DNA from: Phocoena phocoena
Lineage: Eukaryota; Chordata; Mammalia; Artiodactyla; Phocoenidae
NCBI RefSeq assembly: GCF_963924675.1
Contig: NC_089219.1
Location: 150,494,288-150,558,287, forward strand
Length of the DNA stretch: 64,000 nucleotides
Direction of reading: 5' to 3'
Every line of letters begins with the position of its first letter. The first letter of the stretch is position 1. The notes beneath the pieces were generated by a model. It saw only the letters and a list, made by a program, of their open reading frames with translations. It was not told the DNA's origin and made no database searches. A program made the position numbers and the translations under genes. This document shows positions 13,701-29,204 of the stretch, one piece after another.

Positions 13701-16700
13701 AAGGGAAGTCCAAAAGGGAGAGGATATATATACATGTATGGCTGATTTATTTTTCTGTACAGTAGAAACTAACACAATACTGTAAAGCAACTGTACTCCA
13801 ATAAAAATTAATTTAAAAAAAAGATAATTTTTAGTGATCCACATGAGTTTATAATTTCAGAGTATCAGAATCATAATTAGTCCATACAATAATTTTGTGC
13901 AAGTTAGAAAAAGGCATTTTTCCCTCAGGACACTTTACTATATATCTTTTAAAACAATCACCATAATATAATGATTTTTGCTAGAACAAAGCAATTTTCT
14001 ATCAACTGCAAGAAAATTATTGAAATAAACATACTAATCCACAACGTCTACAAGGCTACATCTCTCTTTAGGGTTGCAGTGTGCACAACTGCGTGTGGCA
14101 GCCTTTTGTGATGTTATATGACCTTGCACAGTGTAGTGTAATCATTCTTTTTTCCAACAAGAAAAAAACTGACGGATTGATCTAAATTTACATTTTTACT
14201 GTGATTCAAATGGGCTTAGGCATATAAGTATGTCCCCATCAATATTTCTGGATATCTTTAGATGCCAGACATTGAAACTCTTTCATGGCCCATACTTACT
14301 GAGTTCACAAATGGGAGGAGGAGGATGCCAGCTGTTATCAGCTCCACAATGGATTAACTTGTTGCCCTTGAGACGATAACCTTTATTGCAGTCAAATACA
14401 ATAGTCTGTTTATAAGTATAGATGGGTCCAAATCCAGAGATTATTTTTCCATCATTAACCACTGGCTGAGGACAAGTGATTTCTAAAAACTCAAAAGAAA
14501 AGACAAATGGGTTATATATATATTGATATATATGCTTTTTCTTTCAACTTTTTTGTGGGGTTTTTTTTTGCGGTACGCGGGCTTCTCACTGTTGTGGCCT
14601 CTCCCGTTGCGGAGCACAGGCTCCGGTTGCGCAGGCTCAGCGGCCAGGGCTCACGGGCCCAGCTGCTCCGCGGCATGTGGGATCTTCCCAGACTGGGGCA
14701 CGAACCCGTGTCCCCTGCACCGGCAGGCGTACTCTCAACCACTGCGCCACCAGGGAAGCCCTTTTTTCAACTTTTAAAAGCCTCAGTAAAATGAGATCCC
14801 ATCATGTAGGTTCTATTGTGAGATGATTGTGGATAACTCTAACTTCTTCACTTTCCCAAGAAAAACTAGCCATATATAATCCAGGAAAAAAACATATCTT
14901 GAGGTCCTCAAAACCTCTTCCTATAATGACCTGCTCTCCTGGATGATTTTGATGGTGGGTCAGTGGTCAGTGGTAATGATGTGATAGTCATGATGCAGAG
15001 GTAGCCAGGGCATCAGAGAGCTGTACCATCATAAGCAAAGAACAAATTGCCCCTGCCTCCTACCCCACAGCAGTCAGTCATCAAGTCCTGTCAGTCCTGC
15101 CACTTTAATTCCTCTAGGATTCCTCAATTTCTCTCCAGGCCCACTGCCATGGCAACAGTTGAAGGAGCTTCACTACTTAGCAAGATAGTTGCAACAGGTA
15201 CCTATGGTTTAAGTTTTGTCCCACTTCAAATTGTTGTCCATTCTGCAGCCAGAGTTACCTTTCTAACATTCAGCACATTTTGGTTAAAGGCTTTCAGTGC
15301 CTGCCTTTCACCTTCATCCTGAACTCACGAGAGTTCTTCAGGCATTTTAAATGGTTTGCAGTATCATGCTCGTTTATCCCCAATTTGATTGTGTCCTGTG
15401 CTGAGTCAGAATAGTAAGTGATATTGTGTGGGTGCTTAGTAGCAAAGGAAGATGCCTTAGATTAGCAAACTAGCAATGCCACAATATTTCTTCTTGCTCA
15501 ATTACTGTTTGCTTTGTCCTGTTGAACTTCCGGTGTTTAATAGGTTTTACTTGCTCTGTAGGTATATGTGGTTGACATGAAAAGTGCTAAACAGTATTTC
15601 CAGTTCTGCTTCCTGCACAGACAAAAGGTGATATTCCTCAGTTCCCTTAGGATGAGTAGCGTCTACACATTACTAGTTTTGGACAAAAGGCTGAAATGCA
15701 AAGTGATATGTGGTCATTTCCAGGAAAAAAGTTCTTAAAGCCAGGGGACAATTTGATTTTCTCTCTTCCTCTACTAAAGGGATTGTGAAAGCACATTTTG
15801 ATATCATAAGATTGAAGCAATCTGGATTACTGAGATGGTTGCTAAACTAACACCTAAACTATAGCTTCCCTAGAGAGTTTCCTGGACAGGCAGCAAACTC
15901 AATATGTATGAGAATCAACTTTTACTTTGTCGCTGGGACACCCTTACCCCAAGCCCATACCCATTCCAGCTCCAGCCATCCCCCCAGGGTGGTTCTTGGG
16001 CAGAGCACCCTGGGACCCCCTCCCACATGCACCCATTCCAGCTCCAACTGTACCATAAAGGCAGACCCAATGCAGTGAGTGCCAGGATCCCCCAGCCCAT
16101 GCTCATTCTGTTTTGCCTAATTCATAGACACAAACATGGAAAGTCAAATAAAATGAAGAGACAGAGGAATATGTTTCCAGTGAAAGAATAAAATAAAACC
16201 CTAGTTTTAAAAACCCTAATGAAATAGAGATAAGTAATTTACCTGATAAAGAGTAAAACATGATTATAAAGATGCTCACTGAACTCAGGAGAAGAGTGAA
16301 GGAACACAGAAAGAACTTTAACACAGAGTTAGAAAATATAAAAAAGAACCAGTTAGAGCTGAAGAATACAATAAATAAAATAAAATACACTAGAAGGAAT
16401 CAATAGCAGGTTAGGTGGTACAGAAGAATGGATAAGTGATCTGAAAGAATAGTAGAAATCACCCAATCAGAACAGCAAAAAGAAAAAAAAATTAATGAGG
16501 CTAGTTTAAGATGCATCTAGCGCAACGTCAAGGAAACTAACATTTTCATTAATGGAGAATAGAGAAGATAAAGGGGAAGAAAATTTGTTTGAAGAAATAG
16601 TGGCTAAAAATTTCTCTAACCTGGGGAAGGAAACAGATATCCAGGTCCAGGAAGTACAGAGAACCCCAAGCAAGATAAATGAAAAGAGATCCACACCAAG

Positions 16701-17752
16701 ACATTATCATAATTTAAATGACAAAAGTGGGCTTCCCTGGTGGTGCAGTGGTTGAGAGTCCACCTGCCGATGTGGGGGACACGGGTTCATGCCCCGGTCC
16801 AGGAAGACCCCACGTGCTGCGGAGTGGCTAGGTCTGTGAGCCATGGTCGCTGGGCCTGAGTGTCCGGAGCCTGTGCTCCGCAATGGGAGAGGCCACAGCA
16901 GTGGGAGGCCCGCATACCACACACACACACAAAAAAGACAAAAGTTAAAGTTTGAGAATTTTAAAGACAGCAAAAGAAAAACAACTTGTCATGTACAAGA
17001 GAACCCCTCATAAGTCTACCAGATAATTTTTCAGCAGAAATTCTGCAGGCCAGAAGGGAGTGGCAAGATGTATTTAAAGTGCTGAAAGGAAAAAACTTAC
17101 AACCAAGAATACTTTACCCAGCAAGGGAATCGTTCACAATTGAAGGAGAGATAAAGAGTTTTACAGACAAGCATAAATGAAAGGAGTTCATCACCACTAA
17201 ACCAGCCTTACAAAAAATGTTAAAGGGTCTTTTGTAAGCAGAAAAGAAAAGGCCACAACTAGAAATAAGAAAATATATTGGGCTTCCCTGGTGGTGCAGT
17301 GGTTGAGAGTCCGCCTGCTGATGCAGGGGACACAGGTTCATGCCCCAATCCAGGAAGATCCCACATGCTGTGGAGCAGCTGGGCCCGTGAGCCATGGCCG
17401 CTGAGCCTGTGCATCTGGAGCCTGTGCTCTGCAATGGAAGAGGCCACAACAGTGAGAGGCCCGTGTACCACCAAAAAAAAAAAAAAGAAAAGAAAATATA
17501 TGAAAGAAAAAAATCTCACTGGTAAAGGCAAATATATAGTAAAGGCAGTGGATCTGCCACTTAAAATAGTAGTATAAAAGGTAAAAGACAAAAGTAGCAA
17601 AATCAACTATAACTATAATAAGTAGTTTAAGGGATAAACAAAATAAAAAGTTGTAAACTCTAATGTGAAAAATGTAGAATGGGGGGGCAGAAACAATATA
17701 GTGCTCTTAGAATTCATTTGAACTTAAGTGACTATCAATTTAAAATAAAAAG

Positions 17753-17804
<52 letters not shown>

Positions 17805-20800
17805 ATCATGGTAACAACAAACCAGAAACCTACAATAGTTATGCAAAAATTAAAGAGAAAGGAACCCAAACACATAACACTAGAGAATATCATCAAACCA
17901 CAAGGGAAAAGACTAAGAGAAGAAGAAAGGAACAAAAAAGAACTACCATAAAAAACCAAAACAAAACAGAAAACAATTAACAAAATAGCAGCAAGTACAT
18001 TCATATCAATAATCACTTTAAATGTAAATGGACTAAATGGACCAATTAAAAGACATAGGTGGCTGAAAGGATAAAAAAAATTTTAAAGGCCCTTTTATAT
18101 ACTGCCTAAAAGAGACTCATTCTAGAGCTAAACATACACAGACTGAAGGTGAAGGGATGGAAAAAGATACTCCATGCAAATGAAAACAACAGGAAAGCTG
18201 GGATAGCAATACTCATAACAGACCAAAGAGACTTTAAAAAAAATACTATAACAAAAGACAAAGAAGGACATTACTTAATAATAAAGGGTCAATCTAAGAA
18301 GAGGATATAACATTTATAGATATCAATGCACCCAACATAGAAACACCTAAATACAATATATTAAACAAATGTTCACAAACACAAAGGGAGAAACTGATAG
18401 TAATGCAATAATAGTGTGCATATATGCATAGAATATACGCTGCATATATGCATGGAATCAAATAATGTTAGGGCTTTCTAAAGGAACAAGTCCAATTGTC
18501 TCTCTCAAATGCCTATATAAATGGGCAAGTAACATCTGGCAAAGGGTAGTATGGCCTTGCATCAATGGATAGATCATCAAGACAGAACATTAATAAGGAA
18601 ATATTGACCTTAAATGACATATTAGATCAGATAGCTTTAATAGATATATACAAAACATTCTATCTAAAAACTGCAGAATACACATTCTCAAGTGCATATA
18701 GAACATTCTCCAGAATAGATCCCATATTAGGCCACAATACAAGTTTCTATAAATTTAAGAAGATTGAGTTCTCTTTTCCAAACACAATGATATGAAATTG
18801 GAAATCAATTATAAAAAGAAAAATGGAAAAATATAAACATGTGGAGGCTAAACAACCTGATACTAAACAACCAATCGGTCAATGAAGAAATCAAAAAGAA
18901 AATCAAAAAATACATTGAGAGAAATAAAAATGGAAACACAATTTTCCAAAATCTATGGGTTGCAGCAAAAGCAGTTAGAAGAGGGAAGTTCATAGCAATA
19001 TAGGCCTACATCAAGAAACAAGAATAATCTGAAATAAACAATCAAACTTTACACCTAAAAGACCCAAAAGAATTAGAAAAAAAAAACTCTAAAATTAGTA
19101 GGAGAAATGAAATAATAAAAAACACAGTGAAAGTAAATAAAATAATGACTAAAAAATATAAGAAAAAGCAATGAAAAAGAAGAGAGATGGCTCAAACAAA
19201 CTCAGAAGTAAAAGAGAAGATACAACTGATATCACAGGCCATTTATGACAAACCCAAAGCTAATATCAAAATCAGTCATTAAAAGATGAAAGCTTTTTCT
19301 CAAAGATCAAGAATAAGACAAGGATGCCCCCTCTCACTACTTTTATTAACCATAGTATTGGAAGTCTTAGCCACAGCAATCAGACAAGAAAAGAAATAAA
19401 AGGAATCCAAATTGGAAGGGAAGGAGTAACTGTCACTATTTGCCAGTGCCATGATACTATATATAGAAAACCTAAGGACTCCACAAAAAAAAACTATTAG
19501 AATTAAGAGATGCATTCATTAAAGTTGCAGGATACAAATTCAATATACAGAAATTTGTTTAATTTCTATACACTAATAGCAGACTATCAGAAAGAGAAAT
19601 AAGAAAACAATCCCATTTACAACTGCATCAAAATGAATAAAATATCTAGGAATAAATTAAACCAAGGAAGTGAAAGTCCTGTACACTGAAAACTACAAAA
19701 CATTGATAAAATATATTGAAGATGACACCAGAAAATGAAAACATATCATGTGTTCATAGATTGGAAGAATTAATATTGTTAAAATGTCCATACTACCCAA
19801 AGCAATCTACAGATTTATCAATCCCTATCAAAATACCCATGGCATTTATCACAGAACTAGAACAAATAATCCTAAAATCTGTATGGAACTACAAAAGACC
19901 TCAAATAGCCAAAGCAATCTTGATAAAGAAGAACAAAGCAAGAGTTATCATGCTCACTGATTTGAAACTATACTGTAAAACTTTAGTAATCAAAACAGTG
20001 TGGTCCTGGAACAAAAACAGACACACAGATCAATGGAACAAAACAGAGAGCCCGGAAATAAATGCTTATATGGTCAATTTTTCTAGGATAAAGGAGGCAA
20101 GAGCATACAGTGGGGAAAAGACAGACTCTTCAGTAAATAGTGTTGGGAAAACTGGACAGCTACATGCAAAAGAATGAAACTAGACCACTTTCTTACACCA
20201 TATACAAAAATAACTTCAAAATCGATTAAATATTTAAATGTAAGACCTGAAACTATAAAACTCCTAGAAGAAAACATAGTCAGTGACCTCTTTAACATTA
20301 GTATTATCAGTATTTTTTTAGTTGGATCTGTTTCCTCAGGCATGGGCAACAAAAGCAAAAAAAAAAAAAAAAAAAAAGAATGGGACTGCATCAAACCAAA
20401 AAGCTTTCACACAGCAAATGAAACCAACAGCAAAACAAAAAAGCAACCTACTGAATGGGAGAAGATATTTGAAAATGATATATCTAATAAGGGCTAATAT
20501 CTAAAATCCATAAACAACTCATACAAATCAATATAAAAACTCTGATTAAAAAATGGACAGAGGACCTGAATAGACATTTTTTTCAAAAAAGACATACAGA
20601 TAGCCAACAGGCACATTAAAAGATGTTCAACATCACTAATCACCAGGGAAATGCAAATCAAAACCACAATGAGATACCACCTCACATGTGTCAGAATGGC
20701 TATTATCAAAAAGACAAGAAATAAAAACTGTTGGCAAGGATGCAGATAAAGAAAGAACACTTGTGCACCATTGATGGGAATGTAAATTGGTATAGTCACT

Positions 20801-21012
20801 ATGGGAAACAGTATGGAGTGTCCTCAAAAAACTAAAAATAGGACTACCATACAATCCAGGAATTCCATTCCTTACTATTTATCTGGAGAAAACAAAAACA
20901 CTAATTTGAAAAGATATATGTGACCCCAATGTTCATTGAAGCATTATTTACAATAGCCAAGATATGGAAGCAACCACAGTGTCCATCAATAGATGTATGG
21001 ATGAAGAAGATG

Positions 21013-21062
<50 letters not shown>

Positions 21063-24000
21063 TAAAAAAAGAATAAAATCTTGCCATTTGCAATAACATG
21101 GATGGAATTAGAGGGTATTACGCTAAGTGAAATGTCAGGCAGAGAAAGACAAATACGTGATTTCAATTATGTGTGGAATCTAAAACAAAACAAACATAAA
21201 ACAGAAACAGACTCATAGATACAGAGAACAAATTGTTGGTCACCACAAGGAAGGGAAGTGGCAGGGCGGAAGGGGGTGCAAAGCAAAATAGATGAAGGGA
21301 ATTAAGGGGTACAAACTTTCAGCTATAAAATAAATACATCTCAAGATGTAACATACAGCATAAAGAATATAGTCAATAATATTGTAATAGTGTAAGGTGA
21401 CAGATGGTAACCAGATTTGTGGTGATCATTTTGTACTGTATAAAAATATCAAATCACCGTGTAGTATACCTGAAACTAATATAATATTGTGAGTCAATTA
21501 TATTGATACTTTAATTTTAAAAAAAAACCTTTTACTTCACAAAGCCAATGAGATATCAGTGTTATTTATTACCACATACTGGTACGTCATGCATAAGCAG
21601 CAGTTTACCAAAAAAATGACTGCATCATTGCAATAATTAGTTTGTCTTTGAATCATTTCACTTCCCCCAATACATTTACCTTCCTTTTTCTTTTAAACAA
21701 AAAATTCAAACCAAAATTCATCTTTATGACTTACTTTTACAAATAGGAGGGCTTGGATTCCAGACACCTATTGTCTTATTTTCCAGTCTGCAAGAAATGG
21801 AGGCTGTGCCTAACATTGAGAAGTCAGGGTCACAGCTGTAGGTGACAGAAGAGCCATAAGTGTAGAAGTCTTCATCTCCACCATTGTGCTTCCCATTGCT
21901 GATGGCTGGAGGAGGCTCACACTTGACAACTGAGATGAGTGAGTGAAGAGGAAGAAATAATTAGGGAAAGCATCCTTACAAATCTAACATTCATGATGCA
22001 AATTCTAATGAAGGGTATAAGAAGCAGCAAAGATGCACAGGAGTTTTATTACATAACATGGTTTAGGTTTAGAGGCAAGTCAAAAAAAGTCTTTACTTAC
22101 TTTCGCAAATGGGGAGAGGATCACTCCAGCCAACTCCTTTATCTTGGATCTCACAAAAACTAGTGGCTGAGCCAGTTAAGATATACCTGAGTAAGATAGG
22201 ATCAAAGATTTTAATGGAATTATTCCTACTATAAATTAATTTGAATAAAGGAGTCTGAACAAATGGATTTATTACTCAATATTAAAAATGGAGAAATAAT
22301 GTTTTTTCAGGTAACATTTCCTATTGAGAACTCCATTTTGTAAAATGTTATCACTGCAATGAGATGTGTGTGTTCACTTGTTCTTTTATTCTGTAATCTA
22401 TTATTGGACGCTGACTAGATATCAGGCATGGAGTTCATTCAGAGCTCAAGCAGGACAATGTAGAGTAAAAGACTCATTTGAGTGTGTTCTGCAATTTTCT
22501 TTGGATGAGTGTACCAGCCAGATTACTGGCGCCAAACTCTCTTGTCCTCTGCTTTGCCACCTCCTGATGTCCAGATGCTTGCCCTCTCTCATACACCATT
22601 AACTCCCACTTCATGACCCCCCATTTCTATGGCTCTTGACACGTCCTAAGCTTTCTTCAGTTTGTTTTACTACCCCATATGAGTTACAGAAAAAAAAAAA
22701 AAAAGCATCATTAGTACAATTTCAAATTGTACTATTATCAAGGAATAAACCTATAATGTGACTGAACACGAATATAAATGTTACCTTCAGCAATCTAAGA
22801 GGCCCTGAAATTTATTTACTAATAACTTTTTAATGATAATTTAATAGTAATTTTACTAAGGTAAACTACAATAAGAATTAAGCATTTCTTTATCTTGAAA
22901 TTTCTTAAAAATGTAATTTTTCTAACCTAGCCAGGAAATCAAGTGAAAAGTGTTGTTTTTGGTTACTCCAATAGGAACACTTTGGTGTTCCAACAGGATG
23001 TTAGTTCTGAATCTTCTCACTTTCCCTCTTGGGAGCCATACACAGTAAGGGAAACATGAGAAAATCAAACAAAATGAAACAATAATATCCAAAAAGTGGA
23101 GAAAAAATGTTAGATATATATGACAAGCATAGGAGAATCAACATATACTTAATTGGACAACCTAAAGAAGGAACACAAAACAGAACAAAATAGCTATCTT
23201 TAGATATACTTCTGGTAAGTGTTACAGAAATAAAATAATATTTTAATCTACATTTTTAAATTGTACACCATATAGCAACGAAAAATTGAACCAAATTGTC
23301 CATATCAAAACAACTAAGAGTAGGATTACTAGATTTAAAAGATACAGAATATCTTTGGACAGCCAAGCAAAGACTAAGTCACATATAAGAGTAAAAAACC
23401 CAGAGTTCTCTAAAGCAACATCCTCCAGAAAAACAGACACAGCAATATCTATAAGATATTCAAGAAAAGAAAGTATGAGCCAAGGACTTTATATCCAGCC
23501 ACATTATCTTTTAAGTAGCAAAGCCTCAGACAGTATTTAAAGCTGCAATAATTCAACAGTAATTTTTACTCAGAGACTTTTCCTTGGAAATCACCAGAGG
23601 ACAAACTATAGCCAACCCAGAGATTACAGGAGAAACTAGCAAAAACAAAAACAAAAAACAACTGATAGTACTGAGCATGCAGATCTAAGACAAAAAGGTG
23701 TGGTTAAGAATGACTGAATGAAATATAAATGTTATGTGCTCTGACAAGTTGAGATGATATAATTAACAAAAATAGGAGATCCACCAGAGGACAGACAGCA
23801 GAAGCAAGAAGAACTACAATCCTGCAGCCTGTGGAACAAAAACCACATTCACAGAAAGATAGACAAGATGAAAAGGCAGAGGACTATGTACCAGATGAAG
23901 GAACAAGATAAAACCCCAGAAAAACAACTAAATAAAGTGGAGATAGGCAACCTTCCAGAAAAAGAGTTCAGAATAATGATAGTGAAGATGATCCAGGACC

Positions 24001-27000
24001 TCAGAAAAACAATGGAGGCAAAGATCAAGAAGATGCAAGAAATGTTTAACAAAGACCTAGAAGAATTAAAGAACAAACAAACAGAGATGAACAATACAAT
24101 TACTGAAATGAAAGCTACACTAGAAGGAATCAATAGCAGAATAACTGAGGCAGAAGAATGGATATGTGACCTGGAAGACAGAATGTTGGAATTCACTGCT
24201 GCAGAATGGAATAAAGAAAACAGAATGAAAAGAAATGAAGACAGCCTAAGAGACCTCTGGGACAACATTAAACACAACAACATGCACATTATAGGGGTCC
24301 CAGAAGGAGAAGAGAGAGAGAAAGGACCCAAGAAAATATTTGAAGAGATTATAGTCGAAAACTTCCCTAACATGGAAAAGGAAATAGCCACCCAATCTGG
24401 GAAGCACAACGAGTCCCATACAAGATAAACCCAAGGATAAACACGCTGAGACACATAGTAATCAAATTGGCAAAAATTAAAGACAAAGAAAAATTATTGA
24501 AAGCAGCAAGGGAAAAATGACAAATAAAATACAAGGGACCTCCCATAAGGTTAACAGCTGATTTCTCAAAAGAAACTCTACAAGCCAGAAGGAAGTGACA
24601 TGATATACTTGAAGTGATGAAAGGGAAGAACCTACAACCAAGATTACTCTACCAGGCAAGGATCTCATTCAGATTCAATGGAGAAATCAAAAGCTTTACA
24701 GACAAGCAAAAGCTAAGAGAATTCAGCACCACCAAACCCTCTCTACAACAAATGCTAAAGGAACTTCTCTGAGTAGGAAACACAGAGAAGGAAAGGACCT
24801 ACAAAGAGTTAGTTTGATCTGTTTAGGATTACACAGTTTGTGTTAGAACCAGAAGTGTAGTTTACTGATTTAAATTTAAATGCTTTTTCTATTCAGTCCT
24901 TCTGTATTGCCAAAACTGGCACATTCTTCACTATGTCAATATAGCTTATCTTTACTCATTTAAAAACCAGCACATATATCTATATGAGATATAGATATAT
25001 AGATACATGGATATAGATATCATTCTTTGTCCAAATATATATTAAAAACCTTTTCATCTTAAAAGAATGAAACACCTACAAAATTGTGGTTTCATTACAG
25101 ATGCATGAAATGCAGGATATTAAAATTCTTTTAATGTAGGATAACTTTTAACCACACTCATTTTTTCTCTTCTTTCTCTATAATTGTTTATTTCCCTTAC
25201 TATGTATACTTAAGCATTGCTTTTGAATAATCCTAAGAGATTATGGGACACTAAGATAGGCTGTAACTTTCAATTTTATCAGTTTGAGCCCTTCCAATCC
25301 CAAAGGTCATTTTAAGCCTATTTACTATTTAATATAAAATTACTTGGCTTTCTCAATGCAAAGTGATTGTTGGGTTTAATTGTAATATATAAACAATTTA
25401 GGCCATTTCATCTTGGTAATATATCTTGAGAACAAAAAGCCATGATGTATTCATGGAGTAAGAGTCTAGAGTCACAGCCTTGTTGTTGCAGTCTGCAATC
25501 ACTATGTTTAGAATAACCTCTGTGTGCAAAAAAAAAAATCTTTAAGCCACAGGTCCTGAGTTGGGGGGAGTATAGTGGTGGTAGGATGAAATGGAAATAG
25601 TCCATATGGTTTCTGCTCTCATAGAACTTTCTAAGTGATTTCACAGTTGGTCTAGTGCTCTTTAGTATCTTTCCTTAATAAGTAAATGCCTATAAATAAA
25701 ATGGATAATTGTAAAAAAAAAAAAAAAAAGAAAAGGAGATGAGGGACAGAGTGGAAAAAAACCAAACTCATTGATTGCCTCATCTGTAAGTGCTGGAAGT
25801 AAAATCAAGCTATAGACATATATAAGTACTTAACATTAATGTTGAATACAAAGTAAACACTAAGATAATACAAATGACATAAATTTACTGGTTGAAAAGA
25901 CAGAGGGGTGGGGAGGGAAGGAGAGAGTACAAGATAAGTTTACTGTTACTTATAACAAGGAACAAGTTTAAAAATAAAGATAGAAATAAAGAAGGTATTT
26001 AAACGTATATCTAATTATATAAAGATATAATAATTATATACAGGTAACCACTAGAATCAAATTTTGAACTCTCCTAAATATATATATATATATAACTGCA
26101 CATATATAGTACAAAATATGAAATAATATGAGAAAATTAAACCTATAAGTATCACTAATATCAATAAATGTAATTGGACTTGTCTCCTTTTGAAAGAAAA
26201 AGACCTTTTAGTTGCAACAAAATTCGACTCTATGCTGTATACAGGAGACAAATCTAAAAGTACCTCAGATAGGTTAAAAACAAAAGGAGGGGCAAAGTTA
26301 TATAAAGCAAATGCAAACAAAAAGAAAATAAGGGATACTGGTTTTAATATCCTATGAACTGGACATCAGAATCAAGATCCTTAAATTACACAAAACGGGC
26401 ATATTAAGGTGTTAAAGATTTCGATTTGCAGTGAAGAGCTATAAATATTTATGTACCAAAAAATGTAGTAGCAATTTTAATAAAAAAAATACATGGGTCG
26501 GGGCTTCCCTGGTGGCACAGTGGTTGAGAGTCCGCCTGCCGATGCAGGGGACACAGGTTCGTGCCCCGGTCCGGGAAGATCCCACGTGCCACAGAGCGGC
26601 TGGGCCTGTGAGCCATGGCTGCTGAGCCTGTGTGTCCGAAGCCTGTGCTCCGCAATGGGAAAATACATGGGACATAAGAAAAGTATGCTATTATTTATCA
26701 AGAATTTTTGTGATATTAAATAATTATGAAATTAATTTACTTTAATTCTTATCTTTAAGCTTGAGATATATAAAGGAAAGCATAATTAAAGATTCAAAAG
26801 AGCTAATAAATAAAGTATACCTCTTATGTATATATCAAAGTCTGTATACTAAGAGTAAACAATGTAACTTCGTTTCAAGTGCCTATGGAATATCAATTAA
26901 AATTGATTATATATTATGAAGTACATAATATTCTAAAATGTAGAAACCTTAACAAATTCTAAAAAGTAGAAATAATACAAGTAATATTCTCTGTTAGTCC

Positions 27001-29137
27001 AGAAGTCTTAGTAACCAATGGAGGAATGCTTCTACCATTTAACACAGCAAAAGTTCCATTAAACTAAGTTTGCTCAATTTAGCAAATAAATAACCAGGAT
27101 GCCTAGTTAAACATGAATTTCAGGTAAACAATAAACATTTTTTAATATAAGCATGCCCCAAGTATTGCATGGGACATACTTGCACTAGAATTAAACCAGG
27201 AATCCTGTATTTTATCTGGCAAATTACCTGGCAAATTAAACTTGAATTTGGGTCTCATCAAGTCTGGTTCCTCAAGCAAATGAATAAACAGACAAAGAAG
27301 GGTGTTACTTTCCTGACTGATTAGCCATGGGAAATTGGGTTGCTTAAAAGCAACAAAGGTGATGATGTATACGTCTGGAATGCAGGGAGATTTCCTGGGC
27401 ACCTTTTTGTACTATTTTCATGCTCTCTAATTAAAGTCAATGAAAACTATAACAACCCAATACAGGCAGGACTGCTAATGGCCCAGACCCTTCAAGAATA
27501 AAAGTTCAGGGCTTCCCTGGTGGTGCAGTGGTTGAGGGTCCGCCTGCCAATGCAGGGGACACGGGTTCGTGCCCCGGTCCGGGACGATCCCACATGCCGC
27601 GGAGTGGCTGGGCCTGTGAGCCATGGCCACTGAGCCTGCACGTCCGGAGCCTGTGCTCCGCAACGGGAGAGGCCACAGCAGTGAGAGGCCCGCGTACCGA
27701 AAAAAAAAAAAAAAGTTCAGGTGATCCCATTACGCAAGGAACCACGATCAGATGAAGTGGTGACTGAGGGTAAAGTGGATATGGAATGAGTAATAGAAGC
27801 AGGTAGTTATAAATACTAACTACAACCACATGACCAGTTGCAGAAATAAGAACCATAATAGTTATAAACATTTCTTTCTTATTTTCATATGAATAGATTT
27901 GGTCTAAATTAAATTTTTTCTCTTTATTTTTTCATTCCTCTAACATCTAAACAAGATGTGTTAATAGTAGTTTAGCTTATATCTCAGTATTTAAATTACA
28001 GGATATCAACAGGGAGGTATGACTTTGCTTAAAGAGGATCGTCTTTGGGGGAGAGAGTTAGCATGTTTTCAGTTTTATGAGGTATAGTTGTATTATGTAA
28101 GTTGGAAGCATAATTTTGCTATTGCTTTTATCTGGAAGTTAAGCTAAGTATGGTTAAAACAAGTGCATATAAATACCAAATTTGACAAGGGATGGACCCT
28201 GGTTGATTCAAATTATGTCAACTTAACTAAGCAGAAATTACTTTTTCCAGAATTTTCTTCCATGCATAGCGCCAAGTTAGTGTTGTCCATAAGAGACGAT
28301 GGAAGTGAATTAATACCCAAGTTCTGTATATGCTTGAAAGATCAGAGCAGAGCACAAGACGTGACTGCAGTTCACACATATTGTTGCTTCTCTGTGCTAT
28401 CACCTTGTTGGCATTGGGCACAGCCAGGACGACAGCAAACCCAGCTCCTGGAGGATGTCCTCCTTCATGTACTCCAACTCCTGATCCAAGTATGTTAGCA
28501 CTGTGGGGAAGGGCAACAGCTTCTACAAGACATTCCCATCTTTGAAGCTGAAGGCTAAGAGGCAGTGAAAGAACAATGTGAACCCCAGTCAATACTCATG
28601 GGTATACTCTAATCCATACTGTGACTTCCAGTCTATACTCCACTCAACCATGTGGGTCCCATTTTGGTTTTGCATCTCCCACTTCACATTCACCTTCCCT
28701 TTTTGACTGCCTGCCCTGCGGACCTCAGGCCACGTTAGCAAACATAGAAGAAACAGCCTCCTCTACACTGTTTCACCAGCTGCCAGTACTGTATCAAGTC
28801 AGATTCCTGTAGTAAATCCTTTATTTTATATTTATGTATATATAACCCTAACCCTAACCCTAACTGGTTGGGTTTTTTTATATACATTTATATATGAAAC
28901 AGATATAATATTATTTATATTTCTATTTCTCTGAATGAGTCCTGACTAATATAACTAACTGATATAAATAGATAAGAAAAATAAAATAAAAGAAACATAA
29001 AAAATGGAAAGTAAGAGGTAAAATAATCACTATTTGCAGAGGATATGATTGCAAACTGGGTAATCCCAAGAGAATTCAACTGTAAGACTATTATAAATAA
29101 TAAAAGAATTCAAAAAGTTAACATGCAGAAATCAATA

Positions 29138-29204
<67 letters not shown>

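Larger units (their letters stand above)
16125..21522 (+). mobile_element. near full-length degenerate LINE-1
   Basis: It runs from ORF1-like sequence (about 16130-17220) through ORF2-like sequence to a 3' end with A run. Two CHR SINEs and two TA microsatellites interrupt it. Stops and frameshifts are frequent, so it is inactive. It lies antisense to C4BPA in the intron between CCP3 and CCP4. Confidence 0.85.

Noticed and set aside
23868..24428. 186-codon plus-strand protein-like frame
   Set aside because: It is a LINE-1 ORF1 remnant without a full ORF1 or any ORF2; not a host gene.
28163..28592. Overlapping open frames on both strands suggesting a small gene
   Set aside because: The flanking DNA looks like an old dispersed repeat, stops follow quickly, and no known protein is recognised.
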